Shown: positions 1 to 5,276 of the stretch, one piece after another
How positions within the stretch are numbered: the first letter of the stretch is position 1
How the letters are laid out: every line of letters begins with the position of its first letter
Source of the DNA: JBHIFB01 sp046760905
Lineage (GTDB): Bacteria; Gemmatimonadota; CAZMKB01
NCBI GenBank assembly: GCA_046760905.1
Contig: JBHIFB010000159.1
Span: 1-6,326, forward strand
Direction: 5' to 3'
Length of the DNA stretch: 6,326 bases
Notes under the pieces: model-generated
Seen by the model: only the letters and a program-made list of their open reading frames with translations
Databases searched by the model: none
What the model was told of the DNA's origin: nothing
Translations under genes and position numbers: made by a program

Positions 1-69
1 CCTACTGAGCAAGTTCCAGAGGGTTATCTGGCATGTGATGGGAGAGCAATTTCTTCTATTGCATCATAA
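1..69 (+). pseudogene. Fragment resembling a phage tail collar domain, cut by the left edge and stopped early
   Basis: Frame 1 is open from the window edge to a TAA at 67-69 and encodes 22 residues containing VPEGYLACDGRAIS. This fits the start of the phage tail collar domain, a small domain of phage tail fibres and related secreted proteins, where a Pro-x-Gly-(Trp/Tyr)-Leu-x-Cys-Asp-Gly core is characteristic. In that family the core is followed by roughly 30-40 more residues (an LF..IG..YG stretch and a PDLRGR-like end). Here a stop comes about 10 residues after the Cys-Asp-Gly, and none of the three forward frames downstream restores the missing part. I infer a truncated or decayed gene. 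The match is short and only one end is visible, so chance similarity cannot be excluded. Confidence 0.35.
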
Positions 70-329
70 TCATTCCAATCTACATCATTGAATGGTGCAA
101 CGATATCGGCAAGCTGTAATTTCATCTTTAAGAAGGATGCCAGGTTGTCTCTTCGGTAGTGGATTGGTTTTATCGGTCGCTTTGATATTCTGTGTGATTA
201 TTGAGACCACCTAACATTGGATGTAGTTGGTGGTCACCTCAAATTCAATCCGCTTATTACCAACCATGCCCTTTAATTGGATTTCCCACTTTGGCCAAAT
301 ACTGACCAGAAGGCGGGAGGTAGCTGTGA
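70..329. other. Stretch with no supportable gene
   Basis: No reading frame here looks like a known protein. It is visibly richer in A+T than the trp genes. The only structure I see is the inverted repeat at 202-241. On the minus strand a 33-codon ATG frame (125 down to 24) is open, and the same frame stays open upstream of that ATG to about 197, but it has no ribosome binding site and I do not recognise its acidic product. The stretch is flanked by two truncated gene fragments and is best read as decayed sequence. Confidence 0.5.
202..241. repeat. Imperfect inverted repeat (hairpin)
   Basis: GACCACC (205-211) pairs fully with GGTGGTC (229-235). Inside, AAC (213-215) pairs with GTT (226-228) after one bulged base, leaving a 10-base loop. 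Outside, TGA (202-204) can pair with TCA (239-241) across a 3-base bulge. No run of T follows on either side, so it is not a standard intrinsic terminator. It may be a terminator remnant or the edge of a lost element; the sequence alone does not decide. Confidence 0.55.
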
Positions 330-344
330 CGTGGGTCGCTGCTT

Positions 345-950
345 TTGAAAGCGCAGAACAGATTCACTGCCGTTGTTCTCGACAGCACAAGCGGTTATCC
401 GATTACGGGCGTAAATGTATTTATCAGAGGAACGAAGCTTGGCGCAATGACAGATCCCAAGGGGAAGGTCATAATCAGTCAAATCCCCGACGGTTCTCAG
501 GCGATATGCTTTTCTATAATTGGCTATGCCGCGTTCGAACTACGCGTGGACTTCCCGCTCTCCGATACATCACATGTATTCACGGTGCGACTTCGTGAAA
601 AGGTTATCGAACTTGCTGGTGCAACCGTCACGGCGACCAGAACGAGCTATCATATAGACGACGCACCGGTTCGTGTCGAGGTAAAGGCGGAAGAAGACAT
701 CGGCGAGACGATGATCGATCATCCATCGAGCATTTCAGAATTGTTTCTCGAATCTACTGGCATGCAGGTGCAGCAGACATCAGCCGTTTCGAACTATATC
801 AATATCAAATTGCAGGGGCTCGACGGGAGCTACACTCAGATTCTCAAGGACGGTTTTCCATTATACGGCGGCCTTTCGTCTGGTCTGAGCGTCACGCAGA
901 TTCCGCCGCTCGATCTCAGCCGCGTGGAAGTTGTGACCGGTGATGATTGA
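345..950 (+). pseudogene. TonB-dependent outer-membrane receptor, N-terminal fragment (regulatory-like domain plus plug)
   Basis: The 201-codon frame has two recognisable parts. Residues about 6-85 form a carboxypeptidase-regulatory-like beta-sandwich (VVLDSTSGYPITGVNVFIRG, then TDPKGK, then IPDG and FSIIGY), the extension seen on many receptors of the Bacteroidota and relatives. Residues about 103-199 are a TonB plug domain (SISELFLESTGMQVQ, IKLQGLDGSYTQILKDGFPL, IPPLDLSRVEVVTG). Such receptors import siderophores, vitamins or glycans across the outer membrane and are usually 600-1000 residues long. Here translation stops right after VEVVTG, where the family continues with a PxSxLYG-like segment and a 22-strand barrel; none of that is present. 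The 5' end is also defective: the frame would start at a TTG (345) with no good ribosome binding site, an in-frame TGA lies at 327-329, and no signal peptide is encoded. The residues LLLKAQN at the junction may be the end of a lost signal sequence. The domain call is firm; the pseudogene call rests on both ends being missing. Confidence 0.8.
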
Positions 951-955
951 TAACA

Positions 956-983
956 CAGTAGCGAAGAATAATTTTCGCGTCTG
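956..983. repeat. Small hairpin after the receptor fragment
   Basis: GCGAAGA (961-967) pairs with TTTTCGC (972-978), one pair being G-T, around a 4-base loop. CAG (956-958) and CTG (981-983) can extend it across a 2x2 internal loop. There is no T tract after it. It lies 6 bases past the stop of the receptor fragment and about 90 bases before the trp promoter, so a weak transcription-end or mRNA-stabilising role is possible but unproven. Confidence 0.4.
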
Positions 984-1073
984 CTAGGAAAACATCACTT
1001 CGGCTTCTGGCTTGGAATTGCTCTGATCAGGTCCAGGGCTAATGAATTACAGACACAAAAACTCCATTTCCAT

Positions 1074-1102
1074 TTGACATAGAGTTTATATTATGCTATA
1101 AT
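1074..1102 (+). promoter_or_regulatory. Consensus sigma-70-type promoter of the trp operon
   Basis: TTGACA (1074-1079) and TATAAT (1097-1102) both match the housekeeping consensus exactly and are separated by exactly 17 bp. TG at 1094-1095 precedes the -10 by one base, giving an extended -10 as well. The likely start point is the A at about 1109. The first codon of the leader peptide would then lie 16 bases in and trpE about 215 bases in. ATTAT (1090-1094) and ATAAT (1098-1102) form a small inverted repeat over the -10, which could be an operator or simply follow from the promoter sequence. I see no TrpR-like operator. Such a strong promoter makes sense if output is throttled by the downstream attenuator. 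Confidence 0.85.
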
Positions 1103-1124
1103 TTATATATAAAAAAATGGCATC

Positions 1125-1235
1125 ATGATCGAAAACAATACATATCGATTCACCCTTAATTTTAATGTGGTCATTCCCTGGTGCTGGTGCAACTACAGGC
1201 CGGGTGTGGACTGCAGCGAGGTTGCCGGAACGTAA
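1125..1235 (+). CDS. trpL: trp operon leader peptide (attenuation sensor)
   Basis: This 36-codon frame begins at ATG 1125 and ends at TAA 1233-1235. Residues 18-27 read PWCWCNYRPG; Trp codons lie at 1179-1181 and 1185-1187 inside a perfect tandem repeat TGGTGC-TGGTGC. Two Trp codons within three positions in a short frame between promoter and terminator are the hallmark of a tryptophan attenuator: a ribosome starved of Trp-tRNA stalls there and changes folding of the downstream RNA. The stop lies 29 bases before the terminator stem. The peptide itself probably has no other function. Weak points: no Shine-Dalgarno is visible before ATG 1125, which sits only about 16 bases from the predicted transcript start, and a three-codon frame (ATG 1117 to TGA 1128) overlaps its start as ATGA. 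An alternative 27-codon leader in another frame (1165-1248) also contains two Trp codons, but they are far apart. Confidence 0.65.
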   Translation: MIENNTYRFTLNFNVVIPWCWCNYRPGVDCSEVAGT

Positions 1236-1273
1236 GGTAAGCACCTGATTTGCGAACATCTTAGAGCCCACCC
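1189..1273 (+). promoter_or_regulatory. Attenuator switch region: competing hairpin and antiterminator
   Basis: Two alternative pairings can be drawn. In the first, GCAAC (1189-1193) pairs with GTTGC (1221-1225), and CTACAG (1193-1198) can partly pair with CTGCAG (1211-1216); this begins just after the second Trp codon. In the second, GGGTG (1202-1206), GG (1208-1209) and CT (1211-1212) pair with the whole 5' arm of the terminator (AG, CC, CACCC; 1265-1273), nine pairs with two single-base bulges. A ribosome stalled at 1179-1187 would cover the start of the first helix and leave 1202-1212 free to form the second, preventing termination. GGTGCT (1180-1185) can also pair with AGCACC (1240-1245), covering the Trp codons. 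The pairings are seen in the sequence; the switching order is inferred. Confidence 0.5.
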
Positions 1274-1292
1274 TGGACACGGTGGGCTTTTT
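1265..1292 (+). terminator. Intrinsic terminator of the trp attenuator
   Basis: AGCCCACC (1265-1272) and GGTGGGCT (1281-1288) form a perfect 8-bp, G+C-rich stem with an 8-base loop, followed directly by T at 1288-1292. It lies between the leader peptide stop and trpE, in the same direction as the operon, so it can only act as a conditional terminator for trpE and the genes beyond. About 18 bases separate its T run from the trpE ribosome binding site. Confidence 0.88.
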
Positions 1293-1323
1293 GTATATCA
1301 AAGTGAAATAAGGAGAATCTACC

Positions 1324-2808
1324 ATGCTTAAATTGACTCCTGAGCACACCTTTTTCAAAGAGAATGCAAAAGGGGGGCTGTGTTCACTCTCCCTCGAGGT
1401 CCCCGCAGATCTGGAAACTCCCGTTTCCGCGTTTCTCAAGTTGAGGTCACTCGGTGCGAATATCCTCCTTGAGAGCGTTGAAAGGGGTGAACGGGTTGGC
1501 AGGTATTCTGTCATAGGAGTCGGAGCGCTCTTGCGACTCACGGTCGAAGCGGGGCAATGCAGGTTCACCAACGGCGAAGAGGTGGAACGGTTCCCAATAT
1601 CACAGCTCGGAGGTCCCCTCGAGATCATGAGGTACATGGCTGAAAAGATCAAACTCGACGCTGTAGACCACCATATACCTTTTCTCACAGGTGCGATTGG
1701 ATACATATCATATGATACGGTACGGAACTTCGAGCAACTCCCGGACACCTCAGAGGACACATTGAAGCTCCCTGACATCCATCTGGAATTACCCGAAAGC
1801 CTCGTGGTCTTCGATCATGCGAAGCGCAAGGCGACCATCGCAACTCTAGTCGATACGGGGGATAACAACTCACAGAGATACGAAGTGGGAGCAGGAAGGC
1901 TCTCCAGGCTTTCGAAGGCCCTCCTCACCAAATTACCGGAGGACATAAACGACGGGACCGGTTCCAGAAGCGGTCCGCCCAGGTCGAACATCACCAGGGA
2001 AGAATTCGAGGAGATGGTGAGGAGAGGGAAGGAATACATTCAGGCAGGAGATGTTTTCCAGGTTGTCCTTTCCCAGCGTCTCGAGGGGGATACGACCGCT
2101 GAGCCCATCCAGATATACAGGGCCCTCAGAATGCTCAACCCATCGCCATACATGTTCTATCTCGACTTCGGTCGATGCCAGATGATCGGCTCATCCCCCG
2201 AAGCTCTCGTCACCCTCACCGGTGACACAGCACGCGTGAGGCCAATTGCCGGGACAAGGCCACGGGGTGCAACACCCGAAGAGGACAGGTTGCTCACCGA
2301 GGAACTCATCCACGACGAGAAAGAGAAGGCGGAGCACGTGATGCTGGTTGATCTTGGCAGGAACGATCTGGGAAGGGTCTGCAGTTACGGCACCGTGAGA
2401 GTCCCGGAACTCATGAAGGTGGAATACTATTCCCATGTCATGCACCTTGTCTCGACCGTGGAAGGGAAACTTGCCGATGGGAGGGACAAGTTCGATCTGC
2501 TGAGGGCAACCTTTCCGGCAGGAACCGTCACCGGAGCCCCAAAGATCAGAGCGATGGAGATCATCGAGGAGCTCGAAGGGGTTAAGAGAGGACCATATGC
2601 AGGATCGGTCGGCTACTTCGATCTGAGGGGCAACATGGATATGTGCATAACAATCAGGACAATCGTTATAAAGGATGGAAGATACTACCTGCAGGCGGGC
2701 GCCGGGATTGTATACGATTCGGTGCCGGAACGGGAATACGAGGAAACGCTCGATAAACTGAGGGCGCTGGCCCGCGCGATCGAGATAGCCGAGGAGGGAT
2801 TCAGATGA
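1324..2808 (+). CDS. trpE: Anthranilate synthase component I
   Basis: TrpE makes anthranilate from chorismate in the cytoplasm, using ammonia delivered by TrpG; it is the committed step to tryptophan. The 494-residue product has the usual length. LLES (48-51) matches the tryptophan feedback-binding element, followed by GAIGYISYD (123-131). The chorismate-binding domain covers about 221-490: AGDVFQVVLSQR (241-252), NPSPYMFYL (272-280), RPIAGTRPRG (306-315), the metal-site region EKAEHVMLVDLGRNDLGR (334-351, with E337), MH (373-374, the likely catalytic His), TVTGAPK (401-407) and the C-terminal glutamate cluster (469-474). The LLES element and the neighbouring trpG favour TrpE over PabB. AGGAG at 1311-1315, 8 bases upstream, supports the ATG at 1324. 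Expression should be set by the attenuator in front and by tryptophan feedback. The stop overlaps trpG as ATGA. Confidence 0.97.
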   Translation: MLKLTPEHTFFKENAKGGLCSLSLEVPADLETPVSAFLKLRSLGANILLESVERGERVGRYSVIGVGALLRLTVEAGQCRFTNGEEVERFPISQLGGPLEIMRYMAEKIKLDAVDHHIPFLTGAIGYISYDTVRNFEQLPDTSEDTLKLPDIHLELPESLVVFDHAKRKATIATLVDTGDNNSQRYEVGAGRLSRLSKALLTKLPEDINDGTGSRSGPPRSNITREEFEEMVRRGKEYIQAGDVFQVVLSQRLEGDTTAEPIQIYRALRMLNPSPYMFYLDFGRCQMIGSSPEALVTLTGDTARVRPIAGTRPRGATPEEDRLLTEELIHDEKEKAEHVMLVDLGRNDLGRVCSYGTVRVPELMKVEYYSHVMHLVSTVEGKLADGRDKFDLLRATFPAGTVTGAPKIRAMEIIEELEGVKRGPYAGSVGYFDLRGNMDMCITIRTIVIKDGRYYLQAGAGIVYDSVPEREYEETLDKLRALARAIEIAEEGFR

Positions 2809-3374
2809 TACTCGTTGTCGACAATTACGATTCATTTACCTTCAACCTCGTCCAGATGATGGGAGAACTGGGCGCAGAGCTTTTGGTTATGAGAAACGAT
2901 GACGAGAGGCTCCTGTCAGACGGCAGTGTCAAGCCCGAGGGAATCGTGATCTCGCCCGGGCCCGGAAAACCGGAAAATGCCGGCCTCTCGAACAAGGTAA
3001 TAATGAAGTACCAGGCATCTGTACCCATTCTCGGCGTCTGTCTCGGCCACCAGTGCATCGCACAGGTATTCGGAACCAGGATAAAGGGTGCGACCAGGAT
3101 CCTCCACGGGAAAACATCGAGAATCTACCATGACGGAACGACGATTTATAAAAACATCTCCAATCCTATGAAGGCGACCAGGTACCATTCCCTCATAGTG
3201 GATGAGGAAACATTGCCGGATTGCCTGGAGGTCTCTTCCTACACATCCGAAGGCGAGATTATGGGAATCAGGCACAGGGAATACCGCATAGAGGGAGTGC
3301 AGTTCCATCCCGAGTCTGTGCTCACCGATGAAGGTAATATGATGCTCAGGAATTTCCTGGAGGCGCTGAAATGA
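2805..3374 (+). CDS. trpG: Anthranilate synthase component II (glutamine amidotransferase)
   Basis: TrpG hydrolyses glutamine and channels ammonia to TrpE. The 189-residue protein is a single class I glutamine amidotransferase domain of normal length. It shows DNYDSFTFNL (6-15), the oxyanion-loop PGPGKPENAG (51-60), the nucleophile Cys79 in GVCLGHQ, the HGKTS signature (101-105) typical of TrpG/PabA, RYHSL (126-130), and His168 and Glu170 in GVQFHPES, completing the catalytic triad. It is a separate cistron, not fused to trpE or trpD as in some bacteria. ATG 2805 overlaps the trpE stop (ATGA) and has a perfect AGGAGG at 2792-2797, 7 bases upstream, so the two subunits should be made together by translational coupling. 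In some bacteria one such subunit also serves folate synthesis through PabB; nothing here tests that. Confidence 0.96.
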   Translation: MILVVDNYDSFTFNLVQMMGELGAELLVMRNDDERLLSDGSVKPEGIVISPGPGKPENAGLSNKVIMKYQASVPILGVCLGHQCIAQVFGTRIKGATRILHGKTSRIYHDGTTIYKNISNPMKATRYHSLIVDEETLPDCLEVSSYTSEGEIMGIRHREYRIEGVQFHPESVLTDEGNMMLRNFLEALK

Positions 3375-4405
3375 TACGTGAAGCAATTGCAAAGATAGCT
3401 GATGGAAAAGATCTCTCGAGGGAAGAAGCGATCCGTGTCATGGAGGAGATAGCCACCGGCGCAGCAAAGCCGCAGCTCATCACAGCCCTCCTGGCTTCCC
3501 TCAGGACGAAAGGCGAGACGGTTGATGAAATCACCGGCTTCGCAACAGTGATGAGGCGGCATGCAATCCATATCAGCCCAACCAGATCGGACCTCGTAGA
3601 CACATGTGGAACAGGGGGCGATGGTGCGAACACGTTCAATATATCAACCGCCGCTTCCTTCGTCATCGCCGGTGCCGGCGTGGGAGTGGCGAAGCATGGG
3701 AACCGGGCTGTCTCCAGCTCCTGCGGCAGCGCGGACCTGCTGGAATCACTCGGAGTGGAGATAGTGCTGGGCGAGAAGGAGGTGGCGCGATGCATCGATG
3801 AAGTCGGGATAGGATTCCTGTTCGCCCAGAGACTCCATCCGGCCATGAAGCATGCCGCAGGACCGAGAAAAGAACTCGGGATGAGGACCGTCTTCAATAT
3901 GCTGGGTCCACTGACAAATCCGGCCTCCGTGAAACGTCAGCTTCTGGGTACCTTCGACGGGCGTCTCGCTCTAAAGCTGATCAAGGTCATGGCCGAGCTC
4001 GGTGCCGAGAGGGCTCTTGTTGTACACAGTGACGACGGCCTGGATGAAATCTCCATCTCGGGTCGAACATCCGGATACTACTTCGATGGTGAGCGGATCA
4101 TGAGGATACTCATGACGCCGGAAGAATACGGCGTGAGGAGCGCTCCCCTCGAAGCAATCAAAGCCAGAAGTCTTGAGGAAAGCAGAAATGTCTTTCTCTC
4201 TGTTTTAAACGGCAGTAACGGACCGGCGAAGGACGTGGTGCTTCTGAACGCCGGGGCAGGACTTTTCGTGGCCGGCCTCTCTGCCTCTATCGGCGAAGGA
4301 GTGGAACGTGCGAGGGAATCCATAGACAGCGGAAAGGCTCTCGAATCGTTCGAGGGTCTTAAGGCGATTTCCCGGGAGCTTGGTTCTGGCCAAAAGAGGG
4401 GCTAG
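3371..4405 (+). CDS. trpD: Anthranilate phosphoribosyltransferase
   Basis: TrpD joins anthranilate to PRPP to give N-(5'-phosphoribosyl)anthranilate. The 344-residue length is typical for the stand-alone enzyme. The helical N-terminal domain (about 1-70) includes GKDLSREEA. The PRPP site shows CGTGGDG (79-85), NISTAAS (90-96) and KHGNR (108-112). RTVFNMLGPLTNP (172-184) belongs to the anthranilate-binding side, and DDGLDE (221-226) supplies the acidic Mg-binding residues. It is not fused to a glutamine amidotransferase, consistent with the separate trpG. ATG 3371 overlaps the trpG stop as ATGA; GGAGG at 3359-3363 lies 7 bases upstream. After its TAG comes the only real gap in the operon. Confidence 0.96.
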   Translation: MIREAIAKIADGKDLSREEAIRVMEEIATGAAKPQLITALLASLRTKGETVDEITGFATVMRRHAIHISPTRSDLVDTCGTGGDGANTFNISTAASFVIAGAGVGVAKHGNRAVSSSCGSADLLESLGVEIVLGEKEVARCIDEVGIGFLFAQRLHPAMKHAAGPRKELGMRTVFNMLGPLTNPASVKRQLLGTFDGRLALKLIKVMAELGAERALVVHSDDGLDEISISGRTSGYYFDGERIMRILMTPEEYGVRSAPLEAIKARSLEESRNVFLSVLNGSNGPAKDVVLLNAGAGLFVAGLSASIGEGVERARESIDSGKALESFEGLKAISRELGSGQKRG

Positions 4406-4466
4406 ATTTCTAGAAGTGGTGATCTGTGAACAACCTATAAAAGAATAGGCGAATGGAGTAAACCCG
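4402..4466 (+). other. trpD-trpC spacer with two tiny inverted repeats
   Basis: This 61-base spacer (plus the trpD stop) is the only non-overlapping junction in the operon. CTAGA/TCTAG (4402-4406 and 4409-4413) overlaps the trpD stop, and CCTAT/ATAGG (4434-4438 and 4445-4449) has a 6-base loop. Neither is followed by a T run, so they are not convincing terminators. TATAAA at 4436-4441 resembles a -10, but no -35 is present at the right distance. GGAG at 4455-4458 serves trpC. The hairpins may affect mRNA processing or stability; that is a guess. Confidence 0.35.
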
Positions 4467-5276
4467 ATGGATTTCCTCGAAAATATCGTTCGTGAGAAAC
4501 GAAGTGAGGTCGAGAGTCTCAAACGGGCGAAGCGGATCGAAGAGTTCTACGAAGAGGCGCTCGATGCCCCTTCCCCGCTGGATTTCAGAAAATCGCTCGG
4601 GGAAGGTGTCTCGATAATCGCTGAAGTGAAGCGAAAATCGCCCTCGAAGGGTGTGTTCTCCGCCATAGGTGATGCCGTCCGGCTATCGCTCCTCTATGAA
4701 GAGAACGGGGCGAGAGCGATCAGCGTACTCACAGACCGCGAACATTTCGGGGGAAGCGTGACTGACCTCGAAGAGGTGAGACGGGCCGTTCGGATACCGC
4801 TCCTCAGGAAGGATTTTCTTATAGATCCCGTCCAGGTGTTTGAATCAAGAATCATCGGGGCGGATGCCTTTCTCCTCATCACATCGCTCCTTGAAGAGAG
4901 GTTACTCGGTGCCATGATCGGAATCGGTGAGGAGCTTGGCATGTCTGCCCTGGTCGAGGTGCACACTGTCCCGGAGCTCGAAAAAGCCCTGCGCTGTGGT
5001 GCCGGCCTAATTGGTATAAATAGCAGGGATCTCAGAACCTTCAACGTCGACATCAGAACGGGGATCGAACTGATCGGAAAGATCCCTCCCGGAATAATAG
5101 CGGTCGCCGAGAGCGGAATTGCAACCGAATTTGACATCGCCGCACTCACACGGGCTGGATTCAGGACTTTTCTCATCGGCGAGGCGCTTGTGACTTCCAC
5201 CGATCCGGGCGAGAAGCTGAGGGATTTTCTCGCCGCGGCGGAGGCGGCAGTGAGAGGAGGAGTCGGTGCTGGTTAA
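4467..5276 (+). CDS. trpC: Indole-3-glycerol phosphate synthase
   Basis: TrpC decarboxylates and closes the ring of CdRP to give indole-3-glycerol phosphate. The 269-residue protein is one (beta/alpha)8 barrel with the usual N-terminal extension. All key residues of the family can be placed: Glu53 and Lys55 in IAEVKRKSPSKG (51-62), Lys115 (catalytic acid) in PLLRKDFLID (111-120), Glu164 in LVEVH, Asn185 in GINSRDLRTF (183-192), and Glu215-Ser216 in VAESGI. FLIGEAL (235-241) is the phosphate-binding end. The more common form of the second loop is INNR(N/D)L; Ser at 186 is a mild variant outside the catalytic Asn. It is monofunctional, not fused to TrpF as in E. coli. ATG 4467 is preceded by GGAG (4455-4458, 8-base spacing). 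The 3' end overlaps trpF by 11 bases. Confidence 0.96.
   Translation: MDFLENIVREKRSEVESLKRAKRIEEFYEEALDAPSPLDFRKSLGEGVSIIAEVKRKSPSKGVFSAIGDAVRLSLLYEENGARAISVLTDREHFGGSVTDLEEVRRAVRIPLLRKDFLIDPVQVFESRIIGADAFLLITSLLEERLLGAMIGIGEELGMSALVEVHTVPELEKALRCGAGLIGINSRDLRTFNVDIRTGIELIGKIPPGIIAVAESGIATEFDIAALTRAGFRTFLIGEALVTSTDPGEKLRDFLAAAEAAVRGGVGAG
5255..5260 (+). promoter_or_regulatory. Ribosome binding site fixing the GTG start of trpF
   Basis: AGGAGG lies inside the trpC reading frame, 5 bases before GTG 5266. Starting there gives MLVKICGITR, the exact expected TrpF amino terminus. No ATG is available nearby in that frame. Confidence 0.85.

Noticed and set aside
24..125. Minus-strand frame of 33 codons (ATG at 125), open upstream to about 197
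   Set aside because: No ribosome binding site, no recognisable domain, and it lies opposite the tail-collar-like fragment. Too short to support as a gene, although its residue mix is not absurd.
227..598. Forward frame of 123 codons
   Set aside because: Overlaps the receptor fragment in another phase; its residues look like an out-of-frame translation and it has no family features.
1180..1292. Possible T-box riboswitch upstream of trpE
   Set aside because: GGGTGTGGACTGCAGCG looks slightly like the T-box core AGGGTGGNACCGCG, but the conserved order of bases is not met, there is no visible Stem I, and the leader is too short.
1074..1323. TRAP-type or TrpR-type control
   Set aside because: No series of regularly spaced GAG/TAG triplets and no TrpR-like palindrome at the promoter.
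1086..1778. Minus-strand frame of 230 codons across the trp leader and the 5' part of trpE
   Set aside because: Lies opposite the promoter, attenuator and a clear trpE; low-complexity Ser/Pro-rich residues typical of an antisense shadow.
2191..2835. Minus-strand frame of 214 codons opposite trpE
   Set aside because: Fully inside trpE with no start signal or family features; long antisense frames are common in G+C-rich genes.
3346..3897. Minus-strand frame of 183 codons opposite trpD
   Set aside because: Antisense shadow of the conserved PRPP-binding region of trpD.
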